A DNA stretch of 64,000 bases from Reticulitermes speratus (lineage: Eukaryota > Arthropoda > Insecta > Blattodea > Rhinotermitidae). Of this stretch, positions 12,018-22,440 are shown piece by piece. The position numbers and the translations under genes were made by a program. The stretch is taken from NCBI GenBank assembly GCA_021186555.1, contig JAJKFL010000042.1, forward strand, positions 48,765,980 to 48,829,979, read 5' to 3'. The notes below the pieces were generated by a model. It ran no database searches, had not been told where the DNA came from, and worked only from the letters and a program-made list of their open reading frames with translations. Positions within the stretch are counted from its first letter, which is position 1; each line of letters starts with the position of its first letter.

Positions 12018-13516
12018 AATACATTCACATACATACATACATACATACATGCATACATACGTACATACATACATACATACATACATGCATACATACACAT
12101 ATACATACATACATACGTACATACATACATACATGCATACACACACACATACATACACACATATACATACATACATACATACATACATGCATACATACGT
12201 ACATACATACATACATACATACATGCATACATACATACATACATACATACATACACATATACATACATACATACATACGTACATACATACATACATGCAT
12301 ACACACACATACATACACACATATACATACATACATACATACATACATGCATACACACACACATACATACACACATACATACATACATACATACATACAT
12401 ACGTACATACATACGTACATACATACATACATACATACATGCATACATACATACATAAATACGTACATACATACATACATACATACATACATGCATACAT
12501 ACACATATACATACATACGTACATACATACATGCATACACACACACATACATACACACATACATACATACATACATACATACATACATACGTACATACAT
12601 ACGTACATACATACATACATACACATATACATACATACGTACATACATACATACATACATACATACATACATACATACATACATGCATACATACATACAT
12701 ACACACATACATACATACATACATACATACACAACATACATACATATATACATACATACATACACATACATACCCCACACACATACATACATACATACAC
12801 ACTAATACATACATACATACATACGTACATACATACGTACATACATACATACATACATACGTACATACATACATACATACATAATCATACATACACATAC
12901 ATCATACATACATACATACATACATACATACATACATACATACATACATACACATACATCATACATACATACATACATACTACATACATACATACATACA
13001 TACACACATACACAATACATACATACATACATACATACATACACACATACATACAATACATACATACATACATACACACACACATACATACATAACACAC
13101 ATAATACTACATCTACATACATAACATATAACAACACATACATACATACATACTACATACATACACATACATACATACATACATACATACATACAACACA
13201 TACGTACATACATACATACATACATACATACTACATACATACATACATACATACATACATACATTACACATACATACAACATACATACATACATACATAC
13301 TACATACATACATACATACATACATACATACATACATACATACATACATACATACATACATACATACATACTACTAAAATACATACATACATACATACAT
13401 ACGTACATACATACAATTATACATACATATACATAACATAATAACAGTATACATTACAACATACATACATACACAATACTACATACATAAACAATCGTAC
13501 ATACATAATATACATA
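12018..13516. repeat. tetranucleotide array (CATA)n
   Basis: About 1.5 kb of CATA with GTACAT, TGCATACA and CACACACA variants. The combination TGCATACACACACA followed by TACATACACACAT recurs near 12,135, 12,298, 12,350 and 12,533, showing segmental duplication inside the array. After about 12,890 many one- or two-base indels break the period. Confidence 0.97.
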
Positions 13517-14020
13517 CGACATACATGTAGCATATATACTCATGAAACGACACTGACATGTTTTCTGCGTTATACATACATACATCAACAGTGCATAATA
13601 ATTGGTATGGGACATATTGGTATTCGGTCGACACACCGGGAACTATCTATACTGGGATGGACATTAATGGTCCATGTCGTGTCCCTAAACCGCAAACTAT
13701 ACAGTAACCAGGTTCAGGATTTACCCCAAGAAGCACTGACAGCACGCCATTGACCATAAGCCCTATCATCAAACGAACAATTAATTGAGTATGGCGCACA
13801 GTCATTGTGTCTCAGGGTTGACACAGTTTCCGGGGATCGTCTCTGGGATGTGCGCGTGTCGCTGAGGTGTGCCTTGTTTAGGTTGATGTGTCCATGAGGG
13901 CAATAAGTGAACGCTTCTTGAGGAACTTCATTGGTGATGTTAAGCCATAAATCGTTAAATTGCATTGAGTACTTGCCTGTCAATTGTTGCATTTTGTGCT
14001 AAGAATTCCTGGGGAGTGGG
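13517..14020. other. unassigned interval
   Basis: The first 20 bases (ACATGTAGCATATAT) resemble the sequence following the second CATA array near 20,021, so both microsatellites probably sit inside copies of one older repeat. The remainder is unrecognised. Confidence 0.4.
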
Positions 14021-14021
14021 G

Positions 14022-14613
14022 TGTGGTTGGGGCTTATGTGGGGTGTGGTTGGGGCTTATGTGGGGTGGGTTGGGGCTTATGTGGGGTGTGGTTGGGGCTT
14101 ATGTGGGGTGTGGTTGGGGCTTATGTGGGGTGTGGTTGGGGCTTATGTGGGGTGTGGTTGGGGCTTATGTGGGGTGTGGTTGGGGCTTATGTGGGGTGTG
14201 GTTGGGGCTTATGTGGGGTGTGGTTGGGGCTTATGTGGGGTGCGGTTGGGGCTTATGTGGGGTGTGGTTGGGGCTTATGTGGGGTGTGGTTGGGGCTTAT
14301 GTGGGGTGTGGTTGGGGCTTATGTGGGGTGTGGTTGGGGCTTATGTGGGGTGTGGTTGGGGCTTATGTGGGGTGTGGTTGGGGCTTATGTGGGGTGTGGT
14401 TGGGGCTTATGTGGGGTGTGGTTGGGGCTTATGTGGGGTGTGGTTGGGGCTTATGTGGGGTGTGGTTGGGGCTTATGTGGGGTGTGGTTGGGGCTTATGT
14501 GGGGTGTGGTGGGCTTATGTGGGGTGTGGTTGGGGCTTATGTGGGGTGTGGTTGGGGCTTATGTGGGGTGTGGTTGGGGCTTATGTGGGGTGTGTTGGGC
14601 TTATGCTCGGTGG
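14022..14613 (+). repeat. 22-bp G-rich minisatellite
   Basis: About 27 units of GGGGTGTGGTTGGGGCTTAT plus GT. Each unit has two GGGG runs separated by 7-base loops (TGTGGTT and CTTATGT), which fits the usual G-quadruplex pattern. One unit near 14,505-14,520 has lost part of the TTGGGG run. Confidence 0.96.
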
Positions 14614-14713
14614 TGTGGTTGGCTTATGCTCCCTCTCACTCGGACCATAGTGTTCGCTACCAGACGACCCAATGGATACTGGTGCTTGCCAATATAATAT
14701 AATTATTTTTTCG

Positions 14714-14964
14714 CAATAGCGCAACAGCCCCTTGGGGGCCTAGGCCTCCTCATTAACAAGGCTTCACGATCACACTTTAGACACACCACACTCGGTAGGA
14801 CTCCTCTGGACGAGTGATCAGCCCGTCGCAGAGACCTCTACCTGACAACACACAACACTCACAACAGACAGACATACATGCCTTAGGCGGGATTCGAACC
14901 CACAATCCCAGTAAGCGAGCGGCCGCAGACCCACGCCTTAGACCGCGCGGCCACTGGGATCGGC
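14714..14964 (-). mobile_element. SINE-A
   Basis: A complete copy inserted at the edge of an AATATAAT-rich sequence: CAATATAATATAAT precedes it (about 14,690-14,703) and TAATATAATACAAT follows it. Confidence 0.85.
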
Positions 14965-15391
14965 GTAATATAATACAATATATATATATAATACAATACA
15001 AATATAATATACAATATCAATATAATATAGTACAATACAACATAATACAATATAATATAATATTAATACAATACAATATAATATAATACAATATAATACA
15101 ATATCAATATAATACAATACAATATCAATATAATACAATATAAATATATAATACAATACAATATAATATAATACAATATAATAAATACAATAATATAATA
15201 TAATATTAATACAATATAATACAATACAATATAATACAATATAATATAATACAATACAATATAATACATAATATAATACAATATAATATAATACAATATA
15301 ATATAATACAATATAACAAATATAATACAATATAATATAATAAATACAATACAATATAATATAATACAATATAATATAATACAATATAATA
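14965..15391. repeat. AT-rich array based on AATATAATAC
   Basis: Irregular repetition of ATATAATACA and ATATAATATA for about 430 bp, directly against the head of a SINE-A. No coding potential. Confidence 0.92.
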
Positions 15392-15476
15392 ATCCGGGAC
15401 ACCTCAGCCACTACAATGACTAGGTTAGAAGAGACAGAGTTACATTTCCGTCAGAGTCAAGACAGTTTTCTTTTCT

Positions 15477-15635
15477 CCAAAACGCCCAGACCGGCAATGG
15501 GGCCCACATAGCCTCCTATTCAAGGGCTACCGGCTGAGACGGGAAATTGAACGCTAAACTCTAAATACTAACGACGTTAAGAATGAGTGGAGCTATACCT
15601 CTACTTTCCTATAAGCCTTTATGTAGTGTACAGGG
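15477..15635 (+). mobile_element. SINE-B variant, 5'-truncated
   Basis: It contains CCAGACCGGCAATGGGGCCC and GTTAAGAATGAGTGGAGCTA, the same body variant as the copies at 6594 and 35946. The head is missing. Confidence 0.6.
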
Positions 15636-16260
15636 ACAACATAAATAACGTCATCATGCGTGACATAAAGACGCGACGTACACCCAGTGACGATGGTTGT
15701 ACAGTTCCGGACCGTGCTGTGCGTGCTGAAACACTACGCACTGCGTCTGTTGAAATGCGCTACCAGCCAAAGGGTTCGTCAAAGGGTATCGATCCAACAG
15801 AAACCAAATACTGCCATCCAGTTCCAGGAACACTGCTCTTTGTCGAAAAGACGAAAATTTGATTAAACCCTTACCCTGTATGGCATTAGTGCATTATAGC
15901 CTTCCCCCACCCCCAACCTCTCTCTTCACTCGACAGCCCCTTTATGGTTGCGCAGCTTGACAGAGCTGCGCGATAATGACGTCATCAAACGCCAAACCAG
16001 TAATGCGAGCATTCGATTCATTAAAGCAAGCATTTGAGTTCTTTTTAAGTCGTGATTTAACAAATGGAACAAGAAAGCTCTGAAGGGTGAATGAGGCATT
16101 AGTTAACACGCTTGAACAGGCGCTCAGTACGCCGTGACTCCTTACTGTACGTAGCAGCTCCACACAGACTGGAAGAGCGACACGTGACAAGCTGGAAGTC
16201 TCTGAAGGGGACCCCCCGCCCCAATTTTTTTTGTTGATGTGGATCTAAAATCTGATGTCA
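15636..16260. other. unassigned interval
   Basis: No repeat or gene recognised. Open frames are short with no recognisable domain. Confidence 0.35.
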
Positions 16261-16268
16261 CCGTACAA

Positions 16269-16398
16269 CAGTGGTTCTTAACCTGGGGTGCGAGATATGC
16301 CGTTTTGTCTTAATTTCACTGTGACATTAAATATAGTTCTATATCTGTCATTATATGTTTATGCTGTAGCTTAGATTTAAGGGCTCAACTACTTTAAC
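16269..16398. mobile_element. hAT terminus, truncated
   Basis: It begins CAGTGGTTCTTAACCTGGGG, a typical hAT terminal inverted repeat, distinct from the 520-bp family. The other end is not visible; a SINE-A follows at 16399. Confidence 0.6.
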
Positions 16399-16597
16399 GC
16401 CGATCCCAGTGCCCGCGAAGTCTCAGCGTCATTCTGCGGCCGTTCGCTTGCTGGGGTTTCGGGTTCGAATTCCACCGAGGGCATGGATGTCTGTCTATTG
16501 TCAGTGTTTTGTGTTGTGCAGGTAGAGGTCTCTGTGTCGGGCTGATCACTCGTCCGGGGAGTTCTACCGAGTGTGGTGTGTCTGAATGTGATCAGAT
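16399..16597 (+). mobile_element. SINE-A, 3'-truncated
   Basis: Head and body are diverged but clear (GGGTTCGAATTCC, GGCATGGATGTCTGTC). The copy stops after TGTGATCAGATGC, before the common 3' tail. Confidence 0.75.
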
Positions 16598-17039
16598 GCA
16601 ATAGTAAAAACCCGCTACAGCGACAATGAGGGGTAAAGGAGGTCAGACAAATTACTGTAACGATTTTGATGTGGGTTCACTGACGTATGTTGAGAACCGA
16701 GGGTGTGGGAAATGCAGTAAGTGTTGGTATGCACTGCCCTTAAAGAAGGACAAGAGTACACAGAAATACACTAATGTAAGAGACTGCAAATAATATTGCG
16801 GGGAAAGTGACATTCTTTACAGAACCTGGTGGTAAATGGTAGGGCTGTTCGTCGATAATGACTTGGAACGTGTGTGAAATGTCCTGTGGTACAATTTGAA
16901 ACATTATCCTGGTACTGACTTGGACGTATTGAGGAAAACCACGTAAACCCTCAGTTATAGAAGCCGATATCCGGTCGGACGTTTGAATGCAGGACCTTAG
17001 TGGCAGTCTCTGGGAACCTGATGGTAGTTGATCGGTTCA
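16598..17039. other. unassigned interval
   Basis: I see no gene, tandem repeat or known mobile element here. Confidence 0.35.
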
Positions 17040-17265
17040 TTTATTACATTGTCTGTCTTACGACAGGTCCATAGCCTCTTCCAAATCGAGTTCTCCACAA
17101 AGTGCGATCTAGCGCTTCCTCTTTCAGTTTCCAGTATCCTCTCTTTTCCTTAAGGTCATACAGTAGCTGCTTACGTCTTCTTCTCCCTCTTCCCGTCACT
17201 TCTGTCCTTCCATCTACCTTTCGTTCAATAAGATGTTTTAGAAGGCAGTTCCTTCGCAAGTCGTG
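17040..17265 (-). mobile_element. non-LTR retrotransposon 3' stub, family NL2
   Basis: The minus-strand frame 17044-17259 contains RRNCLLKHLIERK, GRGRRRRKQLLYD, LKEEALDRTLW and GRGYGPVVRQT. The same peptides occur at 18974-19354. This looks like the extreme C-terminus of an endonuclease/reverse transcriptase ORF2, which is usually about 1,000 residues, so over 90% of the element is missing. Confidence 0.7.
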
Positions 17266-17945
17266 ACGAATTCGTCAGTTTTGGGATAGCCATTTTATGT
17301 TTTAACGTTTATCTAGAGTAGGTATGAGCCTTGTGGTGGGGTTGATTAGAACTTACTTGTGATCATAGTGACTTAGTTATTTAGTTGTTTGATTAGTTAG
17401 TTAGTTAGTTAAGTACTTTCTGTTGTTTTGAGTTTAGATCGGACTATATTTCATAAATGTAAAACACAGTTCGAAAGGGCGTAAATGGTCTTGCAGAAAA
17501 TTTCAGTCTTACAGCGTTTGCTGTGCGCGGAATATTACTTTAAATTAAAATGCCCCCTGTACAATGTAGCGTCTATAATACGTGACAACACGCAGTTGCA
17601 CGGAAATCGTCTTCGTTCGGAAAATATGCGTGAAGTCTGATTTCAGACCAATGGGTTCCGGATATTTATTAGTTTTTGCCCGGTAAAGAGCAGCTGGCGG
17701 ACGGACCTACTCTGTACGTGAGTTGTCAAGAGCAGCGTGTTTGTTTTGTTTAGTCCGCCAATCCGCTGTCGCTATCGCAGTACCAGTGACTCGCTCCCAG
17801 CCTTCCGCTTGAAACTTCCACCGGCCAGAAACTAACGAATGAGCTGTATGCCAGCTGCAGGCGTGCTGCGGTAGGCTGTCATATTCCTCTTTGCTGTGTG
17901 CATTTATTGCTGATTTACAAGGATTATGACGAGGTATAATCATGC
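17266..17945. other. unassigned interval
   Basis: It contains a short TTAG-type run near 17,380-17,412 (GATTAGTTAGTTAGTTAG). No gene recognised. Confidence 0.35.
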
Positions 17946-18322
17946 TTTGTCGACCTCTGTGGACTAGTGGTTAGCGTGCTCGCCACTGGACCCAAGGTTC
18001 GCGGGTTCGATCCCGACCGAGGTCGTTGGATTTTTAAGGGTGATAAAAATCGGAGGGGAAGTAAAGCCGTCGGTCCCATGTCGTAGATTTACGACATGTA
18101 AAAGAACCTTACGGGCATGAATAAAAATGTTGCGTAAGCCAAATTGCCTCCATTTCTCACCCAAGTCTCCTGACTGCCTGACAGATGGCTCTGGCGGACA
18201 CATCAGGATCGATAGAATAGTAGCGCGGCCAGTTGACCAGTCACCAACTGCCACGAATGCGCATGACTTAGTAACCTCGAAAAGAGGAGGCCCGGGCCCA
18301 TATAGGGCTGTTGAGCCATGGT
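17946..18322 (+). mobile_element. SINE-D (tRNA-derived SINE)
   Basis: The head reads GTGGACTAGTGGTTAGCG (A-box region) and GCGGGTTCGATCCCG (B box), with CGACCTC and GAGGTCG able to pair as an acceptor-like stem. A unique body of about 250 bp follows. The last 40 bp (GAGGCCCGGGCCCATATAGG, then GCTGTTGAGCCATGG) resemble the SINE-A tail. An ATT-rich run follows. Confidence 0.75.
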
Positions 18323-18836
18323 TATTATTATTATATAATCATGCTTTGAGAGCTACAAATGCCAATTAATGGCAGAACACAGTGAAAGCCAGGTTACTGA
18401 TGACAGAGAGCAGCAAAGTAACCAGTACATTAGATATGTGGAAGTGTCTCTTACGAGCACAAAGCGTCACTCTTTAGCCTTTTGTCGCTAGTAGTACGAA
18501 CAGCGCAACAGACCTGCAGGTTCCAGGAAATAATAATTATATATCCGTCTCTCTTCATCTCATTATGCTCTCTGTATTGAAGACGGAGGTCTCAGCCACC
18601 AACCAACTAACCTACCTCAATGCCGACATATGGCAGACGCCTTTTGAACGCCCATATTCGAGCTGTTATGCTCATTAGAGCTTCTAAAGTGATGTTCTTT
18701 TAACAGCACCATATCTACAGCGAAACCCATTCATTAAACGTTTATTATGGAAACACAAAGATAATTTCAAAACCGCAAGAAAGAACTTTGAACGAGGTGT
18801 ACTGAGACAAACTGCCTGCTGCGTCGTTGTGCGCAC
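18323..18836. other. unassigned interval
   Basis: A short ATT repeat near the start, then no recognisable gene or repeat. Confidence 0.35.
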
Positions 18837-19360
18837 TTACCGCATCAAGTGAAGGGAAATGAGATGGGCAGGGCATGTAGCACAGGCCTCCCCGGTGAGA
18901 GGCCGGCGACAAGCCTGAATTTCATCAACATCATTCATTCTGCAGTCTGTCTTGCGACAGGTCCGTAGCCTCTTCATTCTGCAGTCTGTCTTACGACAGG
19001 TCCGTAGCCTCTTCCAAAGCGAGTTCTCCACAGGGTGCGATCTAGTGCTTCCTCTTTCAATTTCCAGTATCTTTTCTTTTCCTTAACGTCATCCAGTAGC
19101 TGCTTACGCCTTCTCCCTCGTCTTCCCGTCATTTCTATCCTTCCCTCTAACTTTCCTTCAATCACGTGTTTCAGAAGGCAGTTTCTACGCAAGATGTGAC
19201 CAATCCAGTTAGCCTTTCTTCTTTTTATTGTATGTACGATATTCCTCTCCTCCTTCACTCTCTGTAATACTTCTTCATTTCTCACACGATCGGTCCAACT
19301 GATCTTCTCCATTCTTCTCCAGCACCACATTTCAAAACTTTCCAGATACAACATAATATA
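18837..19360 (-). mobile_element. non-LTR 3' stub, family NL2, with duplicated tail
   Basis: The minus-strand frame 18974-19354 (126 codons) encodes WCWRRMEKISWTDRVRNEEV, then a WIGHILRRN segment, then the same C-terminus as the 17,040 copy. The 3' sequence (CATTCTGCAGTCTGTCTTGC, then GACAGGTCCGTAGCCTCTT) is present twice in tandem at about 18,936-19,015. At 18,840-18,900 a small sliver of an NL1-like motif (AGATGGGCAGGGCATGTAGC on the plus strand) is joined. Confidence 0.75.
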
Positions 19361-19507
19361 TAAATAATCAGTTCGTACCTCACGGAGTACTCAGTTCTTA
19401 ACACCGAGCGGTTAGTGTTTAGGGAAATAACAGCTGTTAATTGTTTGAGTCTTACGAAACACACAAATACAGTTTTTTGTATTTTGTGTACCATGCATTG
19501 TATCATA

Positions 19508-19787
19508 AAAGGTAAAGGTAAAGGTCTCCCTAGAACAGGCCATGAAGGCCCAGAGGGGGAGTAGAGGTATAGCTCTACTCTTTCTTTAACCCTAACAGTA
19601 GACGAGGGTGGGTGGTCAACTCCACGCCCCGGCCGCTTTACCCCCGAAAAAGAGACCCGGTACCCATTATGTAGGAGGCTGGATGGGCCCCAGGGCCGGT
19701 CTGGACGGGTACGGAAAATGTCGCCCCCACCGGGATTCGATCCCCGGACCTTAGCGAGTCACTATACCGACTGAGCTATCGTGGCCC
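19508..19787 (-). mobile_element. SINE-B, near full length
   Basis: It has the tail repeat AAAGGTAAAGGTAAAGG on the plus strand, the full body, and a tRNA-like head (GACTGAGCTATCGTGGCCC on the plus strand). Confidence 0.85.
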
Positions 19788-19807
19788 ACTGCATTTTGTC
19801 ATAAGTC

Positions 19808-19853
19808 TAAGTTAAACCAACTAATACACTAGTGCATTAGTTGGTTTAACTTA
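19808..19853. repeat. 46-bp perfect-like palindrome
   Basis: TAAGTTAAACCAACTAATAC pairs with GCATTAGTTGGTTTAACTTA around ACTAGT, with a single mismatched pair. It may be a tiny foldback element. Confidence 0.8.
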
Positions 19854-19908
19854 AACATAAATACAATTTGTTTGGGCAAAGCGCAGAGTTTTAAATGTTA
19901 AGCCGGGT

Positions 19909-20022
19909 GATACATACATACATACATACATACATACATACAAACATACATACATACATATATACATACATACATACATACATACATACATACATACATA
20001 CATACATACATACATACATACA
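19909..20022. repeat. (CATA)n microsatellite
   Basis: About 28 units, embedded in a repeat whose flanks (GTTAAGCCGGGTGAT before; TTTACCGCTGGGCTTTAAAG after) resemble 57,100-57,165. Confidence 0.95.
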
Positions 20023-20424
20023 TGTAGCATATATTTGTTTACCGCTGGGCTTTAAAGGATTTAGCGACAGTGACACGTGTATGTGTGACATTTAATTTCA
20101 TTCTGTCTCCAACAGCTCATGTCATTTATAAAAGCGCGTATAGGATATAAAGTGTTTAGCTTATGAACTCAAAAAAGTAACACGAAATGTTTTGGACCTC
20201 GCTTCGGAGGAATTAGGCTAGACCTCCATGCGTTTAGTTAACAAGCTTGTACATTATACATAACGAGATTTACTTCAAGCCTGCAAGCATCATGTCATGC
20301 TGTTAACGTTTCACTAATCTTGGAAGTTTCCTGGTTCAACACATTTTCGGAATTTAAGTCGCTAATTGTCATGGATTTCTGGAATTTCTCTTTGAACAAA
20401 GAACACGAAGGAAGAATACGTATA
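20023..20424. other. unassigned interval
   Basis: The first 80 bp belong to the repeat that hosts the CATA array; the rest is unrecognised. Confidence 0.35.
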
Positions 20425-21333
20425 TGACATGTTCCATACCCTTTATGACATGTTCCATAGCTTTTATGACATATTCCATAGCCTGTATTTTATGTTCCAC
20501 AGCCTGTACTATATGTCCCGTAGCCTGTATCACATGTTCCACAGCCCGCATGATATGCTCCACAGTCTGTACTATGTTCCGTAGCCTGTATCACATGTGT
20601 CCACAGCCGCTATGATATGTTCCACAGTCTGTACTATGTTCCGTAGACTGTATCACATGTTCCACAGCCCTATGATATGTTCCACAGTCTGTACTATGTC
20701 CATAGCTTTTATGACCTGTTTCATAGCCTTTATGACATGTTCCACAGCCTGTACTGTATGCTCCACATCCTGTACTTTATGTTCCGTAGCCTGTATCACA
20801 TATTCCACAGCATGTATAATACGTTCCACAGTCTGTATCACATGTTCCACAGCCTGTACTGTATGCTCCACATCCTGTACTATATGTTCCGTAGCCTGTA
20901 TCACATGTTCCACAGCACGTATCACATGTTCCACATCCTGTACTGTATGTTCCACAGCATGTATCACATGTTCCCAGCCTGTATCACGTGTTCCACAGCA
21001 TGTATCACGTGTTCCACAGCATGTACTATATGTTCCACAGCCTGTATCACATGTTCCACAGCATATATCACATGTTCCACAGCATGTATCACATGTTCCA
21101 CAATCTGTATCACATGTTTCACAGCCCGTATGGTATATTCCACAGTCTGTACTATGTCCCGTAGCCTGTATCACATGTTCCACCGTCTGTAATGTATGTT
21201 CCACAGCCTGTATCACACGTTCCACAGCATGTATCACATGTTCCACAGCCTGTACTGTATGTTCCGCAGCCTGTATCACATGTTCCACGGCATGTATCAC
21301 ATGTTCCACAGCCTGTACTGTATGTTCCGTAAT
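20425..21333. repeat. 21-bp minisatellite
   Basis: About 43 units related to CATGTTCCACAGCCTGTATC plus A. The 21-bp period is divisible by 3, giving open frames of about 250 codons on both strands with a 7-residue repeat; these are not considered genes. Confidence 0.95.
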
Positions 21334-21972
21334 GTATGCATAGGATGACCACGCTGTAACATCGCAGTCACTTTCATGCAGTTCCTCGAACTCAAAGTGC
21401 TTCACATGCTATCAGGAAACTCACGTCAGCCGTTGATTGGAGCATCATGAGGCTAGATGATTTGATTAATTCCACTAATTGTAGGTGTAATAGCTAACCA
21501 GAACAGCTTTCACTCCTTTCCCAGTAACAGTGTCACGATCCAAGAATGCAGATCGTGATGTGAACATCCTTCAGTTATCTTACACTGGTAATCCAATGGT
21601 TATTTTTACAGAGTTCGTCCTAAAACGAACAGGCCTCAGGTCCATTAAGACGGCTGTTCCAAAAGCGAATAGCCGTCAAATCACCACAGTCTTGGTAATA
21701 ACTGCGTGAAGATCACAGAATGCGCTAGAACAGCAATAAAACAATTGAACAGCGAATGTTGTCAAATTTTGAAACGAGACTTCGTACCTGTGATGTGATA
21801 GTGACATCAGAACAGTGACGCAGTTTATTTTACAAGTTTGGTACCCTATTTTACAGTATTACGCCGGATGGTGTAACACTGTCACCACTTTACATTCTGC
21901 AGGTACAGTGACGTTCGTGTTGCACCTGTCTGCAGTCTCAGCACACGCAGTGGCCGAACTTCATAAGAAGAG
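21334..21972. other. unassigned interval
   Basis: No gene, tandem repeat or recognisable mobile element. Confidence 0.35.
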
Positions 21973-22105
21973 AACTGGGATAGCTCAGTCAGTGTAGTGA
22001 CGAAGCTACTGGATGACTGTGAAAATGGGGTTCGATTACAGGATTACGGTTTTCCCCTGTCACTATCATTCTATCAATGCTCTGTGTACATATCCATCTT
22101 ACTAA
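21973..22105 (+). mobile_element. SINE-C-like copy
   Basis: A tRNA-like head (GGGATAGCTCAGTCAGTGTA, GGGGTTCGATTACAG) is joined to TTTTCCCCTGTCACTATCAT, a segment that also forms the 91-bp satellite that starts 250 bp downstream. Confidence 0.6.
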
Positions 22106-22252
22106 TACTTATACCAGAAGGACGAGCGGGCCATGTCTGTGAATCTTCAAACAAAGTAAATGTTCTTTCGGATATCGGGTAGCATTGGTCAGAAAAGTAC
22201 TTTTATATGGAGCTATGTCTTCAGCTGCGAGACAGCTCCAACGTACCGACAT

Positions 22253-22440
22253 GACCGGGCCATGGCTCAGAGGGTTAGTCGCCGGGCTCTCACCGTGAAG
22301 ACCCGGGATACATCCCAGCTCAGGGCACTTGAAATGTGTGGTGGATAGACAGACTGGGACAGATTTCTCTCCCAGTACTTCAGTTTTCCCCTGTCAGTAT
22401 CATTCCACCAATGCTCCATACTCATTCATTCATCTACCAC
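22253..22440 (+). mobile_element. SINE-C, the likely seed of the satellite
   Basis: The head (GGCCATGGCTCAGAGGGTTA, GGGATACATCCC) is followed by the SINE-C body (GAAATGTGTGGTGGATAGAC, GACTGGGACAG) and then, without a break, the first satellite unit. Confidence 0.75.

Noticed and set aside
11990..13408. Long Cys/Met/Tyr/Val and His/Thr/Tyr/Ile open frames
   Set aside because: Direct translation of the CATA microsatellite on both strands.
13965..14702. Three overlapping glycine/tryptophan-rich frames of 209-245 codons
   Set aside because: A 22-bp unit read in three phases; no start context or domain, and the period is not a multiple of three.
17946..18020. Genuine tRNA gene
   Set aside because: A and B boxes are good, but the T-arm has mismatches and the sequence continues into a SINE body with a shared tail.
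20597..21405. Cysteine-rich frames of about 250 codons on both strands
   Set aside because: The 21-bp period keeps the frame open on both strands; no signal peptide or flanking coding sequence.
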